Positions 46,125-54,437 of a stretch of DNA of 64,000 nt are shown here, one piece after another; the first letter of the stretch is position 1, and each line of letters begins with the position of its first letter. Location of the stretch: the NCBI GenBank assembly GCA_022842185.1, contig JALHQB010000017.1:1-64000 (forward strand), written 5' to 3'. A program made the translations under genes and the position numbers. Source of the stretch: Acetobacteraceae bacterium (GTDB lineage: Bacteria > Pseudomonadota > Alphaproteobacteria > Acetobacterales > Acetobacteraceae). The notes beneath the pieces are model-generated. The model saw only the letters and a program-made list of their open reading frames with translations, ran no database searches and was not told the DNA's origin.

Positions 46125-47386
46125 GCGGCGAGCTTTTCCATGATCTCCGCTACCGACGGCACATGTTCCGCCGGGCCCATCGCGGCCAGCGTCGGCGCCG
46201 CGCGGAACATCTGCGCCGCGGCTTCCTGCACCTGTTCCACCGTCACGGCGGCGATCTTCGCCTTGGTTTCCTCGACCGGGATGACGCGGCCGAACACCTG
46301 CAACTGGCGGGCAAGCTGCTCGCAGCGGCTGCCGGTCGATTCCAGCGACATCAGCAGGGACGCGCGCAGCTGCGCCTTGGCGCGGTTCAGCTCATCCTCG
46401 GTCACGTCGCGCTGCACGGCGCGCAGCGCTTCGATCGTCACCGGCATCAATTCGCCGGCTTCCTTTTCGCCAGTGCCGGCGTAGATCTGGAAGATGCCGC
46501 CATCGCGGAAGGGTGAGGCGAAGGAATAGATCGAATAGACCAACCCGCGCTTTTCCCGGATTTCCTGGAACAGGCGGGACGACATGCCGCCGCCGAGCAG
46601 TGTGGAGAGCAACTGCGTCGGGTAATGCAGCTTGTCGCCGTGCTGGACCGACGGGAAGCCAAGCACGATGTGGACCTGGTCGAGTTCCCGCGTCTCGCGG
46701 AACTCCCCGCCGCCATAGCGCGCGGCTTCGGGGCTGGCGGGGCCGGTCGCGGGCAGATCGGCGAAATGGCTGCGGACCATGTCCAGCAGCGCATCATGTT
46801 CGAGCGCGCCGGCGCCGGCGATCACCATCTGCCCGGGGCCGTAATGGGACCGCATGTAGCCGGTCAGCGCATCGCGGCTCATCGCCTTAATGGTGTCCTC
46901 GGTGCCCAGCACCGGCCGGCCCATCGCCTGGGATGGGAAGGCTGTCTCCTGGAAATGATCGAAGACGATGTCGTCGGGCGTGTCGTTGGCCTGGCCGATT
47001 TCCTGCAGGATCACGCCGCGCTCGCGCTCGATCTCCTCGGGGATGAAGGTGGAATGGGTCAGGATGTCGCCGATGATGTCCACGGCGAGGCCCGTGTCCT
47101 CCTTCAGCACCTTCGCGTAGAAAGCGGTCTGCTCGCGCGAGGTATAGGCGTTGAGGTGCCCGCCGACGTTCTCGATCTCTCGCGAGATGGCGGCGGCATC
47201 ACGCCGCGCGGTGCCCTTGAACGCCATGTGTTCGAGGAAGTGGGAGACACCATTGTCCTCGGGCGTTTCATGCCGCGTGCCGACGCCGATATAGGCGCCG
47301 ACCGAGACGGTCTCGACGCGCGGCATGGTCTCGGAAACGACGGTCAGGCCGTTGGGCAGGCGGGTGACGCGGACGGCATCGGTCAT
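46121..47386 (-). CDS. M16-family zinc peptidase (processing-peptidase-like)
   Basis: A 421-residue pitrilysin-family peptidase. The inverted zinc motif HFLEH (His49, Glu52, His53) and the third ligand Glu129 (ERGVILQEI) are present at the normal 76-residue spacing. The C-terminal domain carries GGGMSSRLFQEIREKRGLVY. It is the bacterial counterpart of the mitochondrial processing peptidase beta subunit; here it is probably a cytoplasmic or periplasmic oligopeptide-degrading enzyme. No signal peptide is seen. It lies 18 nt after thrC and overlaps the methyltransferase gene. Confidence 0.94.
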   Translation of the reverse strand: MTDAVRVTRLPNGLTVVSETMPRVETVSVGAYIGVGTRHETPEDNGVSHFLEHMAFKGTARRDAAAISREIENVGGHLNAYTSREQTAFYAKVLKEDTGLAVDIIGDILTHSTFIPEEIERERGVILQEIGQANDTPDDIVFDHFQETAFPSQAMGRPVLGTEDTIKAMSRDALTGYMRSHYGPGQMVIAGAGALEHDALLDMVRSHFADLPATGPASPEAARYGGGEFRETRELDQVHIVLGFPSVQHGDKLHYPTQLLSTLLGGGMSSRLFQEIREKRGLVYSIYSFASPFRDGGIFQIYAGTGEKEAGELMPVTIEALRAVQRDVTEDELNRAKAQLRASLLMSLESTGSRCEQLARQLQVFGRVIPVEETKAKIAAVTVEQVQEAAAQMFRAAPTLAAMGPAEHVPSVAEIMEKLAA

Positions 47387-47404
47387 GATGGGGCGGGGGG
47401 CCTT

Positions 47405-48802
47405 TCAGGCGGCGTTGCGGCGGGCGTGAGCACGGACGGCGGCTTCAATGGCGCCAAGGTCGTTAGGCAGGACGCCGAAGCGTTCTTCCCGCTCATATAG
47501 GTCGTCCAGCCGCGCGGGCAGAGGGGGGCGGATGCCGGTCGCGCGTTCCACCGCATCGGGGAATTTCGCCGGATGCGCGGTGGCGGCGACGATGACCGGC
47601 GTGGCCGGGTCGGCCGGCGGCAACGCGCGGGCGGCCGCGGTCCCCACGGCGGTGTGCGGGTCAGCCAGATACCCGGCGGTGGTCCACAGCCGGCGGATCT
47701 CGGCCAGCGTGCCCGCATCATCCAGGGTGAAGCCGCGAAACAGCGCGGTCGCCTGGCGCCAGGCGGCATCGGGGACCGGCATGCGGCCTTCGGCGCGGAA
47801 GCGCGTCATGGCGTCGGTGGTTGCCGTGGCGTCGCGGCCCATCAATTCGAACAGCAGGCGTTCGAAATTCGACGACACCTGGATGTCCATCGATGGCGAC
47901 AGGGAAGGTTCGACCGGCTTGGCGGTCATGTCGTTGGACGCCAGGAACCGCGCCAGGATGTCGTTGTGGTTGGACCCGATGACGAAGCCGCTGATCGGCA
48001 GCCCCATCCGCCGCGCCGCCCAGGCGGCCAGCACATTGCCGAAATTGCCGGTGGGCACGGACACCGCGACGTCACGGTCCGGCGCGCCCAGCGCCAGCGC
48101 GGCTGCGACGTAATACGGAATCTGCGCGGCGATGCGCGCCCAGTTGATCGAGTTCACCGCCGAGAGGTGCATCTCGGCGCGGAACGGCGCGTCGTTGAAC
48201 ATCGCCTTCACCAGGTCCTGGCACGCGTCGAAATCGCCCTGGACGGCGATGTTCTTCACATTCGGCGCCAGCACCGTGGTCATCTGCCGGCGCTGCACTT
48301 CGGAGGTGCGGCCCTCGGGATGCAGGATGACGATGTCGATCGCCGCACGGTCGCGGCACGCCTCGATGGCCGCCGATCCGGTATCGCCCGATGTGGCGCC
48401 GACGATCGTCAACCTCTCCCCGCGCTTGGCCAGCACATGGTCGAACATGCGGCCGAGCAGCTGCAGCGCCATGTCCTTGAAGGCCAGCGTCGGGCCGTGG
48501 AAGAGTTCCAGCGCGAAGATATTGTGGTCGGTCTGCACCAGCGGCACCACGGCCGGATGCCCGAAGCCTGCGTATGCGTCGCGGCACATCGCATCCAGCG
48601 GCATGGCGCCGGCACCGAACAGGCCCAGGATGCGGGCTGCGAGCGCCGGATACGGCAGGCCGCGTAGGGCGCGCCATTCGGCGGCGGACAGTTCCGGCCA
48701 GGTTTCCGGCACGAACAGCCCGCCATCCTCGGCAAGGCCGGCGAGCAGGACGGCTTCGAAATCGCGCGGGGCGGCTTGGCCCCGGGTGGAGACATAACGC
48801 AT
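47405..48802 (-). CDS. thrC: Threonine synthase
   Basis: A 465-residue PLP enzyme that converts O-phosphohomoserine to threonine. The N-terminal MRYVSTRGQAAPRDFEAVLL and PLP lysine Lys109 (FHGPTLAFKDMALQ) are typical, as is IVGATSGDTGSAAIEA. It is the first gene of the thrC-M16 peptidase-methyltransferase operon. The 287-nt gap upstream to the small rightward gene shows no leader-peptide attenuator that I can recognise. Confidence 0.96.
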   Translation of the reverse strand: MRYVSTRGQAAPRDFEAVLLAGLAEDGGLFVPETWPELSAAEWRALRGLPYPALAARILGLFGAGAMPLDAMCRDAYAGFGHPAVVPLVQTDHNIFALELFHGPTLAFKDMALQLLGRMFDHVLAKRGERLTIVGATSGDTGSAAIEACRDRAAIDIVILHPEGRTSEVQRRQMTTVLAPNVKNIAVQGDFDACQDLVKAMFNDAPFRAEMHLSAVNSINWARIAAQIPYYVAAALALGAPDRDVAVSVPTGNFGNVLAAWAARRMGLPISGFVIGSNHNDILARFLASNDMTAKPVEPSLSPSMDIQVSSNFERLLFELMGRDATATTDAMTRFRAEGRMPVPDAAWRQATALFRGFTLDDAGTLAEIRRLWTTAGYLADPHTAVGTAAARALPPADPATPVIVAATAHPAKFPDAVERATGIRPPLPARLDDLYEREERFGVLPNDLGAIEAAVRAHARRNAA

Positions 48803-49089
48803 GGAACCGTCTTTACCGGGTCGGGGCGATGGCGGCGAGGGGCGTTCCAGGGTAGCAGGATGATGGACATGCTAGCGTGTTCGCGCTACGTTCTTTTCGT
48901 CCGGGCGTGTAATCTACGCCCGTTGCCCCGCGAACAACCAGGCGCCTCTCGGTCGGGCTGCCGCTTCGTCTCTGTCGCGACATACAGCCGCCGGAAGTGG
49001 TGATCGGGATGCTTGTCACCACAAGTTGAGTAACGTCGGCCGTTTTTCGCGTCATAATGGCAAGCCCGATCCTGGGCGGAGACCGAAAC

Positions 49090-49359
49090 ATGGAAGGCGT
49101 CTACGAACCTCGATTCGATGATCAATTGTCGCCTCCGGCGCGCAAGCGGCGGCTGACCGACAAGATCCTCGTGTCGTTTCACCAAGCCTGTGATCAGGGT
49201 GATCTCGAAAGCGCGCGGGCGCTGCTCGCGATCGTCGAGAAGCTCTTGTTCCGCCCCATCGCGTTGCCGCGCGACAATCTGCGGAAGAACCGCGAAAGCC
49301 TCGTGGCCGCCTATGAGCGGCTGTGGATGTTGCAGCATCCTGAAAAGAGAGACGACTGA
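49090..49359 (+). CDS. Small conserved hypothetical protein
   Basis: 89 residues, starting MEGVYEPRFDDQLSPPARKR, with no membrane segment or Cys. It is Arg/Leu-rich and mainly helical (LTDKILVSFHQACDQGDLES; VAAYERLWMLQH). The sequence pattern recalls small conserved alphaproteobacterial proteins of unknown role; this is from memory and unverified. GGAG eight nt before the ATG at 49090 supports this start over one 11 codons upstream. It stands alone, divergent from thrC. No function is assigned. Confidence 0.75.
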   Translation: MEGVYEPRFDDQLSPPARKRRLTDKILVSFHQACDQGDLESARALLAIVEKLLFRPIALPRDNLRKNRESLVAAYERLWMLQHPEKRDD

Positions 49360-49416
49360 ACCGCGCCGCGCCGCGAAGCATCGTCTCGCGCGCGGTGGTT
49401 CCGGGCCGCAGCCGCT

Positions 49417-49456
49417 TAAAGCGATAAAGCGATAAAGTAATAAAGCAATACAGTAA
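49417..49456. repeat. Five imperfect 8-bp tandem repeats
   Basis: TAAAGCGA, TAAAGCGA, TAAAGTAA, TAAAGCAA and TACAGTAA follow each other without gaps, in an otherwise GC-rich region. They lie between the small rightward gene and the end of the sulfotransferase gene. The AT-rich tract may be a slippage-prone spacer or a protein-binding array; no function is shown. Confidence 0.8.
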
Positions 49457-49464
49457 CATCGTCC

Positions 49465-50274
49465 CTAAAGTCCGAACCGCAGCATATCCGCGCCGAACGT
49501 CGCGAATCCCAGCCGGATATCCTCCTCCGACAACAGCGCCGGATAACGCAGCGCCGCCGGCTCCGCCCCGACGAAGAAGGCACCGAGGCCCCGGCGCACA
49601 TTGTCCGGCGCCATCTGCGCCACCGCGCGGCGAAGCTGTTCCTCGGACCAAGGCAGGCCCAGCGCTTCGGCCGCGGCCAGCAGCCGCGGCACCGGTTCCC
49701 GCACGGTCCGGTCATAGGACATGATGGCGCAGGGCAGGCCGGATGCCGTCATGGCCGCACGCCAGGAGGCCAAGTGGTCCGACCAGGTGCCCCAGGCCGG
49801 AATGAAGTTCGGCGCGCCGCGCTGGTCGCAGAACAGCCGGAAGAACGCCGCGACATCCCCCCGTTCCGCGGCCGCCTCGTAGGAGGTCTCGGCCCTGCCG
49901 GTGCCGGGGATGAAGCCCTGCGTGGCGATGACGTAGCGACAGACCGACAGCGCCACCTCGAACGGGTGGCGCTGGACATAGACGATGCGCGCGATGCGGT
50001 CCCACACTTCCGGGTACTGTGCCCGAACCGCCTCCGGCGGGCTGTGGGTGCGGACCGACAGCCGTTGCAGGCTGGCGACGGACCGATCGAAGGCCTCCCG
50101 GTCCAGCCCGGCATCGAGCTGGAACCCGGTGCGCGGCCGCCCCTTGTCGCGCATCGACAGGATGCCCGCGCCATGATGCCACCAGGCTTCGGACGCCGCG
50201 CAGCAGCCGGCGGTGAAGGTGGTGCCCGATCGCGGATACCCTGCGACCAGGGTGATGCTCGCCCCGGCCTTCAC
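49465..50274 (-). CDS. Sulfotransferase-family protein
   Basis: A 269-residue PAPS-dependent sulfotransferase-like protein. The 5'-phosphosulfate loop GYPRSGTTF (12-20) and a 3'-phosphate-binding region RIVYVQRHPFEVALSVCRY (about 95-113) are in the right order. It may sulfate a carbohydrate, lipid or small molecule, or be a non-catalytic relative. It overlaps the upstream carboxypeptidase gene by ATGA and is the last gene of that operon. Confidence 0.88.
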   Translation of the reverse strand: MKAGASITLVAGYPRSGTTFTAGCCAASEAWWHHGAGILSMRDKGRPRTGFQLDAGLDREAFDRSVASLQRLSVRTHSPPEAVRAQYPEVWDRIARIVYVQRHPFEVALSVCRYVIATQGFIPGTGRAETSYEAAAERGDVAAFFRLFCDQRGAPNFIPAWGTWSDHLASWRAAMTASGLPCAIMSYDRTVREPVPRLLAAAEALGLPWSEEQLRRAVAQMAPDNVRRGLGAFFVGAEPAALRYPALLSEEDIRLGFATFGADMLRFGL

Positions 50275-51758
50275 GCGGTCAGATAACGCGCGGTGAGGTG
50301 CTCGATGAAGTCGGACGGGTCCAGCGGCTTGCCCGTCGCCGCCCGCAACAGGTCCTGGAAGCCGAGAAGCGAGCCGCGGCCATGCACATTCACCCGCAGC
50401 CAGCCCAGCAGCGGCGCCATATCCCCTCGGCCCAGAGCGGCATCAAGGCCCGGCACCGCCGCCCGCGCCGCCTTCATCAACTGCGCGGCCGCCATCGCGC
50501 CGAGCGTATAGGACGGGAAATACCCGAAGGCCCCGTCATGCCAGTGGATGTCCTGCAGGCAGCCGCGCGTATCGTCGGGCGGCGTGATGCCCAGCATCGC
50601 CCGCATCCCGTCGTTCCACGCGTCCGGCAGGTCCGCCACGGCAAGGTCTCCGCCGATCAGCGCGCGTTCCAGCCGGAAGCGCAGGATGACATGGGCGGGA
50701 TAGGTGATCTCATCCGCATCGACGCGGATGAAGCCGCGCCCGACATGGCGCCACAGCCCGGCGAGGTTGCGCGCCTCATAAGGCGCCGCCGGCCCCCCGA
50801 AGGCCGCGCGCAATTCGCCGCCCAGGAAGCCCAGGAAGGCGTCCGATCGGCAGGCCTGCATCTCGACGATCAGGGACTGGGATTCATGGGCGGCCATCCC
50901 CGCCGCCTCGCCGACCGGCTGGCGCGCCCAATCCTGCGGCAGGCCGCGTTCATACAGCGCATGGCCGGTTTCATGCAGCACGCCCAGCAGTGCCTTGGCG
51001 ACGTCGCGCTCGTCATGGAAGGTGGTCAGGCGGACATCGGCCGGCGTGCCGCCGCAGAAGGGATGCAGCGATTCGTCCAGCCGCGCATGGTCGTAGTCCA
51101 GCCCGATCCGCTCGGACAGCGCGCGGCACAGCCGGCGCTGGATCTCGACCGGGAAGGGGCCGGGCAGCGGCACCGGGGCAGGCTTGCCGGCCTGGATCGC
51201 CTCGGCGCGCGGCAGCGCCTCGGCGAGGAACGCCTCATAGGCGGTGAAGACCGGTTCGACATCGGCCGCCGTCACGCCGTGCTGGTAGCCATCCATCAGC
51301 GCGTCATAGGGGTCCATGCCGAGTTCGGCCGCCAGCGCCTGGGCGGCCTCCCGTTGCAGGCGCACCACTTCGGTCAGCGCCGGGCGGACCAGGGCGAAAT
51401 CGGCGGTGGCCTTGGCGTCGCGCCAGATCTTCTCGCAGGCCGAATTGGCCCGGGCGGTGGCTTCCACCAGCGCGGTCGGCAGCGCGGTTGCGCGCGCATG
51501 GTCGCGGGCCATCAAGGCGAGGTTGGCCTGTTCCCACTCGCCCTCCGGCAGCGAGATCTCGAGGTCGTCCCGGACCACCGGGGCGGTCAGCAATTCATGC
51601 GACAGGCCGGCGAGCGCGGCGAGTTGTTCCCCGCGCGAGGCGCCGCCGCCCGGCGGCATCATCGTCGCGGCGTCCCAATGCAGGATGGATGCGGCTTCCC
51701 CCAGGGCGGCGATCCGCGTGAAGCGGGCCTTCAGGCGGGCGAGCGCGGCATTGGGCAT
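50271..51758 (-). CDS. M32-family metallocarboxypeptidase
   Basis: A 495-residue Taq-type carboxypeptidase. The zinc site HETGH lies at 262-266 (GVLHETGHALYERG) with ESQS following (AAHESQSLIVE), both standard for M32. Start and length are normal (IAALGEAASILHWDAATMMP near the N-terminus). It trims C-terminal residues from peptides in the cytoplasm. Its start shares one base with the SURF1 stop (TGATG), so the two are coupled. Confidence 0.95.
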   Translation of the reverse strand: MPNAALARLKARFTRIAALGEAASILHWDAATMMPPGGGASRGEQLAALAGLSHELLTAPVVRDDLEISLPEGEWEQANLALMARDHARATALPTALVEATARANSACEKIWRDAKATADFALVRPALTEVVRLQREAAQALAAELGMDPYDALMDGYQHGVTAADVEPVFTAYEAFLAEALPRAEAIQAGKPAPVPLPGPFPVEIQRRLCRALSERIGLDYDHARLDESLHPFCGGTPADVRLTTFHDERDVAKALLGVLHETGHALYERGLPQDWARQPVGEAAGMAAHESQSLIVEMQACRSDAFLGFLGGELRAAFGGPAAPYEARNLAGLWRHVGRGFIRVDADEITYPAHVILRFRLERALIGGDLAVADLPDAWNDGMRAMLGITPPDDTRGCLQDIHWHDGAFGYFPSYTLGAMAAAQLMKAARAAVPGLDAALGRGDMAPLLGWLRVNVHGRGSLLGFQDLLRAATGKPLDPSDFIEHLTARYLTA

Positions 51759-52468
51759 CAGCGATCCTCCTTGAAGCGACGTCGGGCCCAGACGGCGAAG
51801 ACGCCGACCAGCGCAAGCGCCAGGCCATACCAGGTGATGACATAGCCGAGATGGTTGTTGTTCGGCCGCGGCAGGGTCCGGGCGGGTTCGGGCAACCCCC
51901 CATCGGCGGCCCCCAGGACGACCAGGCCCCAGGGTGCGACGCGCGGCAGGCCGAGCGCGGCGCCGATCGTCGTGGGATCGAAGGTGTAGAAGCGCCGGCC
52001 TGCCACATCGTCGGTCGCGGCGGTCCAGCCCGCCGTCTCCCCGGGGCGCACCCAGCCGGTGACGGTGACCTCGCCTTCAGGATGCGCGACGGGGCGGTCG
52101 CGTTCGAAAGGCACCCAGCCGCGATCGATCAGGATCGGCACGGCGCCATCGCGCATCAGCGGCGTGACGAGCCGACCGCCCATGGTGGTGCCGCGGAGCT
52201 CGATGCCGACCAGCGCCTCGCGCGCATGGTCGAAGCGACCGGTCACGGAGACCTTGGTGAAGGGGACCGCCGGCTCGACCAGGGACTCGGCCGGTGCGGC
52301 CTCGGCGGCGGCGAAGCGGGCGAGCAAATCGGTCTTCCAGGCCAGCCGTTCGACCTGCCATGTGCCGAGGCCGATCAACGCCAGCAGCACCGGCAGGGTC
52401 ACCAGCACCGGCAGCAGCAGGCGGCGCCAGCGACGGTTCGGGGCAGGGGTGGCGGCGTGCTGTGGCAT
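51758..52468 (-). CDS. SURF1-family cytochrome oxidase assembly protein
   Basis: A 236-residue SURF1/Shy1 protein with the usual two membrane helices, about residues 17-37 and 208-228, and a periplasmic domain between. Signatures are GLGTWQVERLAWK near the N-terminus, ILIDRGWVPFERD, and NNHLGYVITWYGLALAL at the end. It helps insert haem a into cytochrome c oxidase subunit I. It lies downstream of cox3 and the DUF983 gene, as in many alphaproteobacteria. Confidence 0.94.
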   Translation of the reverse strand: MPQHAATPAPNRRWRRLLLPVLVTLPVLLALIGLGTWQVERLAWKTDLLARFAAAEAAPAESLVEPAVPFTKVSVTGRFDHAREALVGIELRGTTMGGRLVTPLMRDGAVPILIDRGWVPFERDRPVAHPEGEVTVTGWVRPGETAGWTAATDDVAGRRFYTFDPTTIGAALGLPRVAPWGLVVLGAADGGLPEPARTLPRPNNNHLGYVITWYGLALALVGVFAVWARRRFKEDR

Positions 52469-52495
52469 CCAGGGCAGATCCCGTGCGGGTGGGAA

Positions 52496-52564
52496 TCACC
52501 CGGCCGGGTGACGATGCTCGCCGAGGCGAGGCGAGAGCGGCCGCCACCCGCGGGGTGACCGCTC
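52496..52564. repeat. Two-stem repeat, copy S3, between DUF983 and SURF1 genes
   Basis: Stem 1 is the perfect 16-bp palindrome TCACCCGGCCGGGTGA (52496-52511). It runs into the shared linker GTGACGATGCTCGC (52508-52521). A second stem GAGCGG/CCGCTC closes around 52534-52564. The stem bases differ from those of S1 and S2 while pairing and linker are kept. Confidence 0.65.
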
Positions 52565-52613
52565 CAGGTCGGGCATACGGCGTCGGGCGACCGGCCGGAA
52601 GCCCTTGTGGCGT

Positions 52614-52964
52614 TCAGTCACGGTCACGCCGATGGCGCCATTGCAGGCCGACCAGCGCGGCCTTGGCGACTCGCATGGTCAGGATCGACAGCGGCAGCAC
52701 GACCGCCGGCCAGATCAGCGCATGCACCCACAGCGGCGGGCGGAAGCGCACATCGACCCACAGCGCCAGGGCGACGACCACGGCGCCGATGACGAAAATC
52801 CCCGCCACCGCCGGGCCATCGCCTGCATCATGGGCACCGAGGTCGAGGTCGCAGGCTTCACAGCGTGGACGGATATCGAGCAGGCCACGGAACAGATGGC
52901 CCTTGCCGCAGCGCGGGCACCGGCCGAGCAGAGCCGCCGTGACGGCAGAAGCGCCCTCGCTCAC
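52614..52964 (-). CDS. DUF983 small membrane zinc-ribbon protein
   Basis: A 116-residue DUF983 protein. The N-terminal zinc ribbon uses C16, C19, C35 and C38 (RCPRCGKGHLF; CEACDLDL), followed by two membrane helices. The family is often found with cytochrome oxidase genes, as here between cox3 and SURF1; its exact role is unknown. The GTG at 52964 has GGGGAGG at good spacing and is preferred over an ATG 19 codons upstream. Confidence 0.88.
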   Translation of the reverse strand: MSEGASAVTAALLGRCPRCGKGHLFRGLLDIRPRCEACDLDLGAHDAGDGPAVAGIFVIGAVVVALALWVDVRFRPPLWVHALIWPAVVLPLSILTMRVAKAALVGLQWRHRRDRD

Positions 52965-52980
52965 CGGAATCACCTCCCCG

Positions 52981-53011
52981 AAACAAAACGGCCGGGCCAA
53001 AAGGCCCGGCC
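52981..53011 (-). terminator. Intrinsic terminator after cox3
   Basis: A perfect 9-bp stem, GGCCGGGCC/GGCCCGGCC (52990-52998 with 53003-53011, TTTT loop on the minus strand), is followed by GTTTTGTTT. It probably separates the cox3 transcript from DUF983-SURF1. It lies only 17 nt upstream of the DUF983 GTG. Confidence 0.82.
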
Positions 53012-53121
53012 AGGAGCGCAAGGCGCGACCGCGCCAAAACCATCAGTCACCCCTGGCGCGACCGCCCAGGACGCGGAGGCAAGGCGGGCGGATGCCCGTC
53101 GCCCGCCGCTTGAGGGCAAAC

Positions 53122-53982
53122 CTAATGATGCGCGATTTCGCCTGCACCCAGCCAGTAGATGCACACGAACAGGAACAGCCACACCACGTCCACGAAGTGC
53201 CAGTACCAGGCCGCGGCTTCGAAGCCGAAATGGCGTTCAGGCGTGAAATGGCCCTTCGAGGCACGGATCAGGCAGACGAACAGGAAGATCGTGCCGACCA
53301 TCACATGAAAGCCGTGGAAGCCGGTCGCCAGGTAGAACACCGACGAATAGACGCCGCCATCGATGAACTTGAACGGCGCCATCGAATATTCCCACGCCTG
53401 GAGCGCGGTGAAGGACACGCCGAGCACGACCGTCAGCGTCAGCGCCTTCACGACCGTCTTCTGGTCGTTGTTGATCAGCGCGGCATGCGCCCAGGTCACC
53501 GTGCAGCCCGACAGCAGCAGGATCATGGTGTTGAGGAAGGGCAGGCCCCACGGGTCGAAGGTCAGCGTGCCGCGCGGCGGCCACACCGCCGGCGCGATCG
53601 ACCCCGACACATGTTCCGGGAACAGCGCGAAATGGAACCAGGACCAGAAGAAGGCGACGAAGAACATCACTTCCGACGCGATGAACAGCGTCATGCCGTA
53701 GCGCAGGCCGATCAGCACGATCGGCGAATGCAGGCCCGGCGTGCGCGATTCCTTCACCACGTCCCGCCACCAGAAGAACATGGTGGCCAGCACGCCCATC
53801 ACGCCCAGCCCGAACACCCAATGGATGTTGCTGTGGGCCCACAGCACGATGCCGAGCACCAGCGCACCACCGCTGAAGGCCCCGATCAGCGGCCACGGCG
53901 ACGGATCCACCAGATGGTAGGGGTGCTTGTAGTGAGAGGCGGACTCGCCCGAGTCGGCGTGTGCGTGGCTGGTGCTGGCCAT
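53122..53982 (-). CDS. Cytochrome c oxidase subunit III
   Basis: A 286-residue COX3 with seven membrane helices. Recognisable stretches are [20 protein letters not shown] at the start, [21 protein letters not shown], and the C-terminal [20 protein letters not shown]. It is the non-catalytic core subunit of the aa3-type oxidase. The ATG at 53982 has AGGG six nt upstream. Upstream (53983-54215) lies repeat R3; subunits I and II are not in this window. Confidence 0.96.
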   Translation of the reverse strand: MASTSHAHADSGESASHYKHPYHLVDPSPWPLIGAFSGGALVLGIVLWAHSNIHWVFGLGVMGVLATMFFWWRDVVKESRTPGLHSPIVLIGLRYGMTLFIASEVMFFVAFFWSWFHFALFPEHVSGSIAPAVWPPRGTLTFDPWGLPFLNTMILLLSGCTVTWAHAALINNDQKTVVKALTLTVVLGVSFTALQAWEYSMAPFKFIDGGVYSSVFYLATGFHGFHVMVGTIFLFVCLIRASKGHFTPERHFGFEAAAWYWHFVDVVWLFLFVCIYWLGAGEIAHH

Positions 53983-54120
53983 CGGAATCCCTGGACCTGA
54001 AGGTCGCGCGCGTACGGCCTGCGCCGCCCGCCCGCATCGCGGCGCATCAATCCCGAAAAGCCCTGCCGGATCAAGCCCGGAGGGGGCGCGAGCGTGCGTT
54101 GGGCCGTGGCGCGCGACGAA

Positions 54121-54195
54121 GGCTGGAGGGGCGCCGCCCCTCCAAGCCACCCCGCCAAAGGCTTAAGGCCTTTGGAAACCCTCACTTTGGCGGCG
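54121..54195. repeat. Composite hairpin intergenic repeat, copy R3 (short form)
   Basis: Contains one hairpin (54121-54148, GGAGGGGC against GCCCCTCC) and the interrupted palindrome CCAAAGGC/GCCTTTGG (54155-54175), then CACTTTGGCGG. This equals the H1-palindrome half of R1, in the same orientation, without H2 and H3. It lies between the RHH gene and cox3; the rest of that 233-nt gap shows nothing else. Confidence 0.8.
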
Positions 54196-54215
54196 CGGGG
54201 GCGGTCCTATCGCCC

Positions 54216-54437
54216 TCATCCGGCCAGCACCCGCCGCAGCGCGAAGACCCGCAGCGTGCTGGCCAGGGGGGCGCCATCTTCGGCACGCGCGGCATCCAGT
54301 TCCGCCACCAGGGCCGCGAGACCTATCGACCGGGCCCGCGCGGCCGCCTCCAGCACCGTCCAGAAATCAGGCTCCAGCGCGACGGAGGTGCGATGTCCGG
54401 CCAGGCTGAAGGAACGCTTGGCCAGATGCGGCTTCAA
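54216..54437 (-). CDS. Small ribbon-helix-helix domain protein coupled to fumC
   Basis: 73 residues of the Ribbon-helix-helix (Arc/MetJ-like) type: RSFSLAGHRTSVALEPDFW would form the DNA-contacting strand, followed by WTVLEAAARARSIGLAALVAEL as the helices. The best start is a TTG at 54437, which overlaps the fumC stop (TTGA) and has GGAGGG close upstream. It may be a DNA-binding regulator or an antitoxin-like protein; no toxin gene is beside it. Confidence 0.8.
   Translation of the reverse strand: MKPHLAKRSFSLAGHRTSVALEPDFWTVLEAAARARSIGLAALVAELDAARAEDGAPLASTLRVFALRRVLAG

Noticed and set aside
49020..49060. A sigma-70 promoter for the small gene at 49090 (TTGAGT ... CATAAT)
   Set aside because: The two hexamers are 21 bases apart, too far for a confident call.
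49417..49456. A CRISPR-like array
   Set aside because: The repeats are 8 bp, directly adjacent and without spacers; no cas genes occur in the window.
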